Shown here one piece after another: positions 30,229 to 38,084 of a DNA stretch of 64,000 nucleotides; the first letter of the stretch is position 1, and each line of letters begins with the position of its first letter. Origin of the DNA: Kitasatospora sp. MAP5-34 (GTDB lineage: Bacteria > Actinomycetota > Actinomycetes > Streptomycetales > Streptomycetaceae); contig NZ_JARXZC010000029.1 in the NCBI RefSeq assembly GCF_029894335.1, positions 1 to 64,000 of the forward strand. Reading direction: 5' to 3'. The notes beneath the pieces were generated by a model, which was not told where the DNA came from, did no database searches, and worked only from the letters and a program-made list of their open reading frames with translations. Made by a program: the position numbers and the translations under genes.

Positions 30229-30669
30229 ATGAGTCTCCTCGATGATGTGGCCGAGCGCGACGGCTGGCGATGCTGGGTGTGCGACGAACCGGTCGACCCC
30301 GACAAGTCGGTGAACGACCCGCGAGGGCCCAGCGTCGACAGCCGGACCACCGACCGGAAGGCCAAGGTCGCCGAGCGGCTCGCGCACCGCGGGTGCAACA
30401 CCCGCAAGGGCGCGGTCAAAGTGGTCATCGCCTGGCCGGACCGCCTGTACGTGGTCGAACCCGCACCGCTGATCACCGTTGCCGGGAGGCTGGAGCGCAA
30501 GGGGGGCCGCGAGATGGTGGGCCGTTGTCCGACCAGGAAGGACGCCCAGGAGGCGGCGGATTGGCTGGTGGACCGGTTCTCCCGACTGGTACCGGGGCTG
30601 CCGGTGACCGCCGACATCGAGGCGGGCGGCGGCCAGTTCCTCGTCATCCTGGCCACCGGCCGCCGCTGA
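30229..30669 (+). CDS. HNH-nuclease-like protein with a degenerate motif
   Basis: 146 aa. The start, RDGWRCWVCDEPVDPD, has the CxxC seen in many HNH proteins, and LAHRGCNTRKGA is a good match to the C-terminal part of the HNH fold (Asn/His and Cys). The segment that usually reads DHV, with the catalytic His, is GPSVDSRTT here, so the general base appears lost. The second half has a segment TRKDAQEAADWLVDRFSRLVPG. It may bind DNA without cutting it, or cut by another residue. It lies 70 bases upstream of the RecB-like nuclease gene, same strand, so it is probably part of the cassette. Confidence 0.6.
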   Translation: MSLLDDVAERDGWRCWVCDEPVDPDKSVNDPRGPSVDSRTTDRKAKVAERLAHRGCNTRKGAVKVVIAWPDRLYVVEPAPLITVAGRLERKGGREMVGRCPTRKDAQEAADWLVDRFSRLVPGLPVTADIEAGGGQFLVILATGRR

Positions 30670-30739
30670 CCGCTGTCGGCTGTCGGCTGTCGGCTGTCCG
30701 CCCCGATTGTCGGTGCCAGGTGCGACACTTGGCCGCACC

Positions 30740-31984
30740 ATGAACGTCTCGCACCTCGGGCAGGCCCAACCGCTCGCGCAGCGGCTCGCCGAACTGCGCG
30801 GCCGGGCGCCGCAGCGCAGCCTCGACGCCCGTGCCCTCGCCGCGCTCGCCGCCAATCCGGGCTGCCGCCGCCGCGCCCTGCTCGACGCCGCCGGTGTCGA
30901 CAAGGCCGCCGTGGCCCACCGCTTGGGGCGCCCGGCCCCGTTCGGCCAGTCGCCGTTCGCCATCGCCCGTGGCAACGTCTTCGAGTACCGGCTCAAGGAG
31001 AACGGCTACGCGGCTCTGCTGGAGCCGCTCCGCCGCCACCTCGGCCTCCCCGAACACACCGACACCCCGCTCGCCGTGCCCGACCTGCTGCACCGGTCGA
31101 GCCCCGCCGTCCGGGCCGGGCGAACGAGGGTGGCGCTCGCCGAGGCCGCCGCCGACCCGGCCGCCTGGACGCTGCTCGACCACCCGATGCTGCGGCTCAC
31201 CGTCGCGGGCAGCCCGGCCTACCTGGAGCCGGACGCCGTCGTGGTGCACGGCGGTCGGTGCACGGTGGTGGAGATCAAGTCCTTCCCGATCCTGGACGGC
31301 TCCGCCGACCCCGCCAAGGTCGGTGCGGCGGCCCGGCAGGCCGCCGTCTACGTACTGGCGCTGCAGGAGACGGCCGCTGAGGAGGCGGGCGACAAGGCAG
31401 GCGAGGAGGCCGGCCGACCCACGCTCCCCTCCCCCTACGCCGTTCCCGACCTGCCGGGCAGCCCGGAGCTGACGGTACTGCTGGTGTGTCCGAAGGACTT
31501 CACCAACCGGCCGACGGTGGCGGCCGTGGACATCCGGCGTGAGCTGGCCACCACCCGCCGTCAGCTCGCCCTGATGACCCGGGTCGACCAACTGCTCGGT
31601 TCGCTCCCGGCGGGTACCACCTTCGACCTCGCCCCCGACGAGGCGGGCAGCCCGACCAGGCCCTCCGAGGAGCTGGCCGACGCCGTCGAGTCCGTGCCCG
31701 CCGCCTACCGCCCGGACTGCCTCTCGACCTGCGAACTCGGCTTCCACTGCCGGGCCCAGGCCCGCTGCGCCGACTCGGTCGACCAGCTCGGCCCGGGCGT
31801 GCGCGGCGAACTGGGCACCATCACCACGGTCACCGAGGCACTGAAAGCAGCGGCCGACCTGAACACCGACCCGACAGCCGACCCGACGAGCGAAACGCGC
31901 CCGACCGAAACACGCCCGGCCGAAGCGCGTCTCGCCTACGCCGCCGCCCTGCGCGCCGAGGCCCTGGGCAGGGCGGCGCGATGA
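30740..31984 (+). CDS. RecB/Cas4-like PD-(D/E)XK nuclease with a C-terminal cysteine cluster
   Basis: About 414 aa. The nuclease core is YLEPDAVVVHGGRCTVVEIKSF, with the metal-binding Asp and the ExK pair spaced as in the RecB/Cas4/Dna2 family, followed by a helix AAARQAAVYVLAL carrying the usual Gln/Tyr. Near the C-terminus DCLSTCELGFHCRAQARC brings four cysteines together. In Cas4, AddB and Dna2, four cysteines around the nuclease hold a 4Fe-4S cluster; here all four appear bunched at the C-terminal side, so an iron-sulfur cluster is inferred. The stop overlaps the next ATG (ATGA at 31981). The two following genes, ending with an SF1 helicase, form a likely single machine. Confidence 0.75.
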   Translation: MNVSHLGQAQPLAQRLAELRGRAPQRSLDARALAALAANPGCRRRALLDAAGVDKAAVAHRLGRPAPFGQSPFAIARGNVFEYRLKENGYAALLEPLRRHLGLPEHTDTPLAVPDLLHRSSPAVRAGRTRVALAEAAADPAAWTLLDHPMLRLTVAGSPAYLEPDAVVVHGGRCTVVEIKSFPILDGSADPAKVGAAARQAAVYVLALQETAAEEAGDKAGEEAGRPTLPSPYAVPDLPGSPELTVLLVCPKDFTNRPTVAAVDIRRELATTRRQLALMTRVDQLLGSLPAGTTFDLAPDEAGSPTRPSEELADAVESVPAAYRPDCLSTCELGFHCRAQARCADSVDQLGPGVRGELGTITTVTEALKAAADLNTDPTADPTSETRPTETRPAEARLAYAAALRAEALGRAAR

Positions 31985-33606
31985 GCCTGCTCAGCACCCT
32001 GGCCCGGCTGGAGGCCATCCGCAGCGGGCGGGCCGAGCCGCTGGCGACCGTCCGGCACCGGCACCTCTCCGACCGTCCGATGGTGGTCGTGCCGCTGGCA
32101 GCCGCAGGTGAGGCGGGCGCGCCGCTCGCCGTACTGCTCGGCACCGACCGCGCGGCGCCCCGGCTGCACCTCGTCCCGCAGCCGCTGAACCGCACGCAGC
32201 GCTTCGACTTCCTCGCCCGCTTCGCCGCCGAGTTGCTGCCGTACCTGGAGTCCTTCGGCGCCGAGGTCGAGCAGATCGAGGCGTCCGAGAAGGACCCGGA
32301 GACCGGCGAGAAGACCCAGGTCTTCCGCGAACTCTGCGCCGATGCACCGCAGTTGATCGTGCCGAACCCGGGATCGATCCGGCATCTCGCACTGCTCGGG
32401 CGCTCCACCCGGTTCCGCCGTACGGCCGAGGACGCCGACCCCGGTCCGTACCCGGCGCCGACCCGGGTGCCGCTGCTGGGGCGGTGGCTGACGCATCTCA
32501 CCGAGCGCTCCCAGGTGCCGGGCTCCAGCCTGCTGCTGCCGATGACGGGCCTGCTGGCCCGCCACTGGGCGACCGGCCAGAGCCACCTGGAGGACCAGCA
32601 TCTCGCCGCCCAGCTGGCCTGGCACTCCCCGCCTCCCGGGCTGACCGGCGCCGAGGCCGCCGAGCTGGCCGAGACCGAGCGCGACGCCCACGGGCAGCTC
32701 ACCCACCCACCGGCCGGTCCCGCCACCGACCCGCGCTTCGACGAGCTGGTACTGGCCGGCGCGATCACCCGGCACGACGCGGCCCTCGTCGCCCTGCAGC
32801 ACCTCACCACAGCCGGCCAGCCGGCAGCCGGCCTCACCACAGCCGACCGCCCAGCAGAGCGTCAGCGCGCCGAGCTGCTGGTCAAGCTGGCGTCCGAGCA
32901 GTTGCACGCCGCCCTGGAGAGCGTCCTGCTGCCGACCTGGCGGGACGTCTGGCACGGGCTCGACCTGCTGCGCACGCTGCCGCCGGCAGCCCATCTGGCG
33001 GAGCGTTGGGAGAGCGACCGGTGGTCGTACACCGGGCACCGGGACCGGCTGGCCGCCGGGGAGCCCCCGCAGCCGAAGCAGGACGACGCGGTGACGGCCG
33101 CACGCAAGCTGGCTCAGCGCGAGCGCGAGCAGGTCCGGGTGGACGTTCAGGAGGCGCTGGACGATCCGCTGGTGATGGCGGAACGCCGGCTCGCCGGTGA
33201 GGCCTTCACCGGGGTGGTCACCGAAGTCACGCCCGCATACGACACCTCGGGCCGCTCGCCGAAGCCGCGCCCGCTGGTCACCGTCCGCACCGAGGACCGG
33301 CCACACGCCGACCCGGGCCGCGAGGCGCACCGGGCCAACGGCCTGGCGGCGCAGAAGGCCGTGATCGTCGGGGCCGACCCGGCCGAGGGCACCATCACCG
33401 TCCAGGTGACGTCCGGCATGGGGCGGAAGAAGGAGCCGGAGCCCGGCAGCCTGCCGGAGCCCGGCGACCGGATCACCTTCACGCTCTTCGAGCTGACACC
33501 TCGTCAGTCGGCGCCGCTCCCGGACCCCGACGACACACCCTGGACGCACGGCGGCCCGCCCGGCAGCGCCGACCATTCGCCTACCGCCGCCGAAGAGTGG
33601 GAATAG
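31981..33606 (+). CDS. Large unknown protein between nuclease and helicase; beta-barrel-like C-terminus
   Basis: 541 aa, not recognised. The N-terminal 150 residues look beta-rich (PMVVVPLAAAGEAGAPLAVLLG). The centre is helical, including a Glu/Arg-rich stretch near residues 355-400 (ARKLAQREREQVRVDVQEAL). The last 140 residues read like an OB/beta-barrel (FTGVVTEVTPAYDTSG; PLVTVRTED; PGDRITFTLFEL). Dna2- and Upf1-type helicases carry a stalk and beta-barrel just before or within their first motor domain, and the helicase encoded next lacks those parts, so I infer that this protein supplies them. Overlap with the nuclease gene (ATGA) and an eight-base gap to the helicase gene mean tight co-expression. 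Confidence 0.7.
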   Translation: MSLLSTLARLEAIRSGRAEPLATVRHRHLSDRPMVVVPLAAAGEAGAPLAVLLGTDRAAPRLHLVPQPLNRTQRFDFLARFAAELLPYLESFGAEVEQIEASEKDPETGEKTQVFRELCADAPQLIVPNPGSIRHLALLGRSTRFRRTAEDADPGPYPAPTRVPLLGRWLTHLTERSQVPGSSLLLPMTGLLARHWATGQSHLEDQHLAAQLAWHSPPPGLTGAEAAELAETERDAHGQLTHPPAGPATDPRFDELVLAGAITRHDAALVALQHLTTAGQPAAGLTTADRPAERQRAELLVKLASEQLHAALESVLLPTWRDVWHGLDLLRTLPPAAHLAERWESDRWSYTGHRDRLAAGEPPQPKQDDAVTAARKLAQREREQVRVDVQEALDDPLVMAERRLAGEAFTGVVTEVTPAYDTSGRSPKPRPLVTVRTEDRPHADPGREAHRANGLAAQKAVIVGADPAEGTITVQVTSGMGRKKEPEPGSLPEPGDRITFTLFELTPRQSAPLPDPDDTPWTHGGPPGSADHSPTAAEEWE

Positions 33607-33614
33607 CCGGCACC

Positions 33615-34973
33615 ATGACCACCGAGCCCGACCCCGCAGACCCCGCCGCGGCCGCCGACGCCACCGTGGCCGAGATCCTGACGGCGGTCTCCCGCCCCTC
33701 CCCCGGCGCCCCGCGCGGGGTGGTGGTCGACTCACCGCCCGGCGCGGGCAAGTCGACGCTGGTGGTGAAGGCGGCGCGGGAGCTGGTCGGGCAGGGCGAG
33801 CGGTTGATGATCGTCGCCCAGACGAACAGTCAGGTCGACGACCTGGTGGACCGGCTCGCCGGGAAGGGCCCGGACCTGACCGTCGGCCGCCTGCACGCGA
33901 GCGACTCGCGCCCGGCGGCGGAGGCGCTGCGGCACTCCAACGTGACCGCCTCCGCCAAGGTCGCGGACCTGCTGGAGCACGACGTGGTGATCTCCACCGC
34001 CGCGAAGTGGCAGTGGGTCAAGGCCGAGGCGCCGTGGCGGCACGCGATCGTGGACGAGGCGTACCAGATGCGCTCGGACGCGCTGCTCGCCGTGGCCCGG
34101 CTGTTCGAGCGGGCGCTGTTCGTCGGGGACCCGGGCCAGCTGGACCCGTTCACGGTGGTCGGCACCGACCAGTGGGCAGGGCTCTCGTACGACCCGTCCA
34201 GCAGTGCAGTCGTCACCCTGCTCGCGCACAACCCGGCGATCCGCCCGCACCGCCTGCCGGTCTCCTGGCGGCTGCCGCACTCCGCCGCGCCGCTGATCTC
34301 GGCCGCCTTCTACCCCTACACCCCCTTCCGCTCCGGCACCGGCCCGGACGAGCGTCGGCTGACGGCCACCGTCCGCCCGGACGGCTCTGCCGTCGACGCG
34401 GCGATCGACGAGGCCGCCGAGCACGGCTGGGCCCTGCTGGAGCTGCCCGCCCGGCACGCCGTACGGACGGACCCGCAGGCCGTCGCCGCCGTGGCCGCCA
34501 CCGTCGACCGCCTGCTGCGGCGTGGCCTCACCGCGCACTCCGAGCACGGTTCCCAGCCGCTCACCCCCGCGCGGATCGCGGTCGGCACGGCCCACCGCGA
34601 CCAGGCGGCGGCGGTCCGCGCCGCGCTGACGGCGCTCGGCGTCCCGGTGGACCCGGCGGCGGGCCCGGCGGTTACGGTGGACACCGCCAACCGGCTGCAG
34701 GGGCGCGAGTACGACGTGACGGTCGTCCTGCACCCGCTCTCCGGCCGGCCGGACGCCACCGCCTTCCACCTGGAGACCGGCCGGCTCTGCGTCCTCGCCT
34801 CCCGGCACCGGCACGCCTGCATCGTGGTCGCCCGGGCGGGGATCGCCGAACTGCTGGACGACCACCCGTCGACCGAGCCGGTGTCGCTCGGTGTCACGGT
34901 CAAGTTCCCGGACGGCTGGGAGGCCAACCACGCCGTCCTCGCCCACCTCGCCGGGCACCGCGTGCGGCTGTAA
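33615..34973 (+). CDS. Superfamily 1 helicase (Dna2/Upf1-like motor)
   Basis: About 452 aa. Motif I is VVVDSPPGAGKST (about residue 40); motif Ia IVAQTNSQVDDLVDRL; motif II AIVDEAYQM; motif III LFVGDPGQLDPF; motif V VDTANRLQGREYDVTVVL; motif VI LCVLASRHRHACIVVAR. These are the SF1 motifs in order. The protein begins almost directly at Walker A and lacks the accessory N-terminal domains usual for Dna2/Upf1 helicases. It ends the cassette HNH-like, nuclease, unknown protein, helicase. Function is probably DNA end processing, repair or defence; which one cannot be told from sequence. No terminator is obvious in the 177 bases after it. Confidence 0.82.
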   Translation: MTTEPDPADPAAAADATVAEILTAVSRPSPGAPRGVVVDSPPGAGKSTLVVKAARELVGQGERLMIVAQTNSQVDDLVDRLAGKGPDLTVGRLHASDSRPAAEALRHSNVTASAKVADLLEHDVVISTAAKWQWVKAEAPWRHAIVDEAYQMRSDALLAVARLFERALFVGDPGQLDPFTVVGTDQWAGLSYDPSSSAVVTLLAHNPAIRPHRLPVSWRLPHSAAPLISAAFYPYTPFRSGTGPDERRLTATVRPDGSAVDAAIDEAAEHGWALLELPARHAVRTDPQAVAAVAATVDRLLRRGLTAHSEHGSQPLTPARIAVGTAHRDQAAAVRAALTALGVPVDPAAGPAVTVDTANRLQGREYDVTVVLHPLSGRPDATAFHLETGRLCVLASRHRHACIVVARAGIAELLDDHPSTEPVSLGVTVKFPDGWEANHAVLAHLAGHRVRL

Positions 34974-35150
34974 CGTCCGGGGAGAGGCCGCGCCGGCGGG
35001 CAGCCGGGCGCTCCCCCGGACAGTGCGGCTGAACCTACTGGGCAACTGAACTACTGGCTCCGCGAGGACATCCGATGTCCGATGTCCGACAAGCACTGAA
35101 GACCGAAGCAGCGCCCGGCGGAGCCTGCACCACGTGAGGAGGCAGGTCAG

Positions 35151-35510
35151 ATGGCCGACGACCGGATCCCAGGGATCGATCCCACTGCGCAGCCGAGCGG
35201 GGACGGATGTGCGGACTGCCTGGCGGGCGACGGGCCGGGATGGTGGTTCCACCTGCGGCGCTGTGCCGAGTGCGGGCACATCGGATGCTGCGACTCCTCG
35301 CCCTCGCAGCACGGCACGAAGCACGCCCGAGCGGCCGGACACCCCTTCCTGACCAGCTTCGAGCCCGGTGAGGAGTGGTTCTGGAACATCGAGACCGACC
35401 AGTACTACGAGGGTCCGCAGCTCGCCCTGCCCACCGCGCACCCGGCCTCGCAGCCGACCCCGGGCCCACGTGGCAAGGTCCCTGCCGACTGGCAGCTCCA
35501 CCTGCACTGA
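35151..35510 (+). CDS. UBP-type zinc finger protein
   Basis: 119 aa. The Cys/His pattern GCADC, LRRCAECGHIGCCDSS, HGTKHARAAGHP matches the UBP zinc finger, which in eukaryotes binds the ubiquitin C-terminus. Small stand-alone versions are common in actinobacteria, where the partner is unknown. The rest is acidic and aromatic (EEWFWNIETDQYYEGPQ). GAGGAGG precedes the ATG. It is convergent with the DUF5996 gene 28 bases away. Confidence 0.88.
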   Translation: MADDRIPGIDPTAQPSGDGCADCLAGDGPGWWFHLRRCAECGHIGCCDSSPSQHGTKHARAAGHPFLTSFEPGEEWFWNIETDQYYEGPQLALPTAHPASQPTPGPRGKVPADWQLHLH

Positions 35511-35538
35511 CCTACCGAACGTACTCGGCCGAACGTAC

Positions 35539-36483
35539 TCAGAGCGGCCGGGCCCGCGCGTACGGGTCGGTGATCCCGTCCGGGCAGGCGAGCCCGGCGA
35601 CGTCCCAACCGGCCCGGCGGGCGCCTGCCTGGTAGGCGCTCTCGTAGAAGGCGAGAACGGCTCCTCGCGGATCGGTCTCGGCGCGGGCATCGTCGTAGCG
35701 CAGCACCGCGAGGTGGCTGCTGTTGCGGGCGACCCACTGTGCGGGCGGGGGGCTGAGTGGTTCCTCGGTCAGCTGGGCGGGCTCGGGAGCCGTGTAGGAG
35801 TAAAAGGCCGGCTCGGCGAAGGTGGCGTCCCCGAACCAGAAGCCGAAGCTGATCACCTCGCTGGAGTACGCCTCCCGGGTGACCGAGTCGGCCTCCGGCG
35901 GCTGGTCGACGACCCGCCCGGAGAACCGTGAGTGGGCGAGGTCCATGGTGTGCCAGAAGTGGTGCACCGGGCTGACCTTCCCCGCGAAGCGCGCCGCGAA
36001 CTCCTCCAGCAGCAAGGCCACTTGGCTGAGGATCTGCCAGTAGCGGTTGGCCTGCACCGGATCGTAGGCCGCGTGCTCGAAGTCCTCGGCGAACGGCCGG
36101 GCGGCGTCGGGCAGATCGAACGGGTGGGGAGCCGCGATCTCCACCCGGACCCCGAGCGCGGCCAGCGCGGCCAGCGTGTTGCGGTGGAACGAGGCCACGG
36201 ACTGGCCGAGCAGCGAGAAGGACACCGCATCGCCGTCCACCGTCGCGACGACCAGTTGGTGGCCGACGAAGTCGAAATCGATGGTGAAGACCGGACTGCC
36301 GTCGGCCCGGCCCGTCGGACGGGTGGTGAGCCCGCGCCCGGTGAGCTGGAACGGGACGTTCCACCAGTGGTTTCGCCGCACACTCGCCGCGAGGCGGATC
36401 TTGCCCACGACCTGCGCGAAGCGGTGCACCGTCTCCTTGGTGTCCTGCCACTCGGCGAGCGGCATGGGTGGGAACAGCTCCAT
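35539..36483 (-). CDS. DUF5996 family protein
   Basis: About 314 aa. It opens LAEWQDTKETVHRFAQVVGKIR and has RRNHWWNVPFQLTGRGLTT, FTIDFDFVGHQLVV, and a histidine-rich HHFWHTMDLAHSRFSGR, which are the conserved landmarks of DUF5996. The several conserved His and Trp suggest a metal- or small-molecule-binding pocket, but no biochemistry is known to me. ATG 36483 is preceded by GGAAAGGGG; a frame open to 36522 would add 13 residues without a ribosome site. Confidence 0.82.
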   Translation of the reverse strand: MELFPPMPLAEWQDTKETVHRFAQVVGKIRLAASVRRNHWWNVPFQLTGRGLTTRPTGRADGSPVFTIDFDFVGHQLVVATVDGDAVSFSLLGQSVASFHRNTLAALAALGVRVEIAAPHPFDLPDAARPFAEDFEHAAYDPVQANRYWQILSQVALLLEEFAARFAGKVSPVHHFWHTMDLAHSRFSGRVVDQPPEADSVTREAYSSEVISFGFWFGDATFAEPAFYSYTAPEPAQLTEEPLSPPPAQWVARNSSHLAVLRYDDARAETDPRGAVLAFYESAYQAGARRAGWDVAGLACPDGITDPYARARPL

Positions 36484-36742
36484 CGCGTACCCCTTTCCGG
36501 CCTGTCCTCCCCGGTTCCACACGCAGTTCCATCATGGCCACGCGGGGCGGCGCACGGCACCTCGCCGGATCGTGCGACGCCGACGGCGGGGCGTGTCAGA
36601 CAGGGCCTAAGGAGCGCATCGGCACGGGGACCGGCGTGCGGCCGCGGAATAGCGCTTGCACGCGCACCGTTCCGCTACGGGCCGTCGCGGAGCGACAATG
36701 GACGGCGGCCGACCAGCCACACCACCCCGGAGGTGCCCGAAC

Positions 36743-37144
36743 ATGCCCGAACGCCAGTCCCCGGTCTCCGACCAGAGCGGCCCCACCGCGCCGGCCGCCA
36801 CGGGCGCGGGCGCCCCCGTCCGCCGGTTGCGGCCGGCCCAGCTGCTCTTCGAGCCGCAGGCCGACGCTCCGGAGCCGGAACGATTCTTCGACCTCGAATC
36901 CATCGACGACCCCGCCGAACTGCTGCGTCGTTCGACCGAGTTGACGCTCGCCTTCCGGGCCGCCGCCGAGCGCGCGACGGACTTCCAGGCGGTCGCGGCC
37001 GCCCAGCTCGCCGACCCCCGCCGGTTCGACGCGATCTCGCCCGCCGAGATCGCGTCCCAGGTCGAGTGGACGCCCGACTACGCGGCCCGGATGGTCGAGT
37101 ACGGCCGCGGCCTGCTGAAGCAGCCGCGCCGCGGCGAGCACTGA
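36743..37144 (+). CDS. Small hypothetical protein
   Basis: About 133 aa, unrecognised. The first 45 residues are Ala/Pro-rich; the rest is helical and acidic (ERFFDLESIDDPAELLRRSTEL; DAISPAEIASQVEWTPDYAARMVEYG). No membrane segment or catalytic motif is seen. GGAGGTGCCCGAAC before the ATG supports the start. It stands alone between a divergent DUF5996 gene and the next hypothetical gene. Confidence 0.65.
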   Translation: MPERQSPVSDQSGPTAPAATGAGAPVRRLRPAQLLFEPQADAPEPERFFDLESIDDPAELLRRSTELTLAFRAAAERATDFQAVAAAQLADPRRFDAISPAEIASQVEWTPDYAARMVEYGRGLLKQPRRGEH

Positions 37145-37286
37145 CCCACCGCAGCGGCGGGTGGCGGCGGGTATTCGATCGCCAGTGGCATATGCCGGGC
37201 GGGAGGGTACCGGCCTCCCCGGGGCACTGTCCGGCAAACGGCGTTTTCCCTCCGCACCCGGCCCGGCGCGCGCCACGCTGCTGGGC

Positions 37287-37892
37287 GTGGACATCTGGAC
37301 GTATCAATCCGTGGAGTACGTCACCGTGGCCGGTGAGACCTGGCTGGCTTCGGCGAGCGAGTACCCGCGCAGCATGCGCGCGCTGTGGCAGTCACGCCCC
37401 TGGGCCCCCTCGGTCCTGCCCTGCGGCCGTACCTTCGACGTGATCAGCATGCCTTCGCTGTTCGGCCGCAGGGTGCTGGACGAACTCTGGGCCTCCGGAC
37501 CGGGCTGCGGGCCGGTCGCCGCCTTCCGTGGCCGCACCCTGCTGTTCGTCCAGCCGGGCGCCGCACCCCGGCTGCGGACCCTGCTGGCCTGGGAGGAGTG
37601 GGCCCGCGACGTGCCGCCACTGCTCTGCCACGGGACAGGCGACGCCGTGACCGTACCCCCCGTCCAGCGGATGGTGGACGCCCCGGACTCCCCCGGCCGG
37701 GGGGCGGGCCGCTGGATCGTGGCCCCCGACTCCAAGGAGCCGTGGCTGCCCGGTGCCGCCGTGGTGCTGTGGGCCTGCGTCCGCGCCTCGCGCGGTCCCA
37801 GTGCCACGAACGCCACAGGCTCGGCGGCCTCCGCAGACCCCGCAGGCTCCGGGCCGGGCACCGGCGGCCTGTACCCCCTGCCCTCGGCCTGA
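37287..37892 (+). CDS. Hypothetical protein, family-related to the 25046-25522 product
   Basis: About 201 aa. Segments VLPCGRTFDVISMPSLFGRRVLDEL, LFVQPGAAPRL and AVTVPPVQRM are followed by a C-terminal APDSKEPWLPGAAVVLWACVRA. Similar blocks are annotated in Streptomyces as bifunctional primase/polymerase-like N-terminal fragments, but I see no primase active site, so function is unknown. GTG 37287 is chosen because conserved-looking sequence and good codon bias start there; the frame is open back to 37161. The next element is tRNA-Lys. Confidence 0.6.
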   Translation: MDIWTYQSVEYVTVAGETWLASASEYPRSMRALWQSRPWAPSVLPCGRTFDVISMPSLFGRRVLDELWASGPGCGPVAAFRGRTLLFVQPGAAPRLRTLLAWEEWARDVPPLLCHGTGDAVTVPPVQRMVDAPDSPGRGAGRWIVAPDSKEPWLPGAAVVLWACVRASRGPSATNATGSAASADPAGSGPGTGGLYPLPSA

Positions 37893-37959
37893 TACCCGCA
37901 CGGCGGTATTCGATTTTGGCTCCACCCGGACCCGCTGCTAAAGTTTCGCCTGTCACCAA

Positions 37960-38033
37960 GCGCCGCTAGCTCAGTTGGTTAGAGCAGCTGACTCTTAATC
38001 AGCGGGTCCGGGGTTCGAGTCCCTGGCGGCGCA
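37960..38033 (+). tRNA. tRNA-Lys (CTT), first copy
   Basis: Acceptor GCGCCGC pairs with GCGGCGC, anticodon loop CTCTTAA with CTT, discriminator A, no encoded CCA. It is identical over 74 bases to the copy at 61147. Confidence 0.96.
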
Positions 38034-38043
38034 CAGTGCACAG

Positions 38044-38081
38044 GCAGTAGGGCCCCTCGCTCCGGCGAGGGGCCCTACTGC
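38044..38081. terminator. Hairpin terminator after tRNA-Lys 1
   Basis: GCAGTAGGGCCCCTCGC (38044-38060) pairs perfectly with 38065-38081 around a four-base loop, followed by ATTTC. It also faces the end of the convergent aconitase gene and can serve both. Confidence 0.8.
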
Positions 38082-38084
38082 ATT

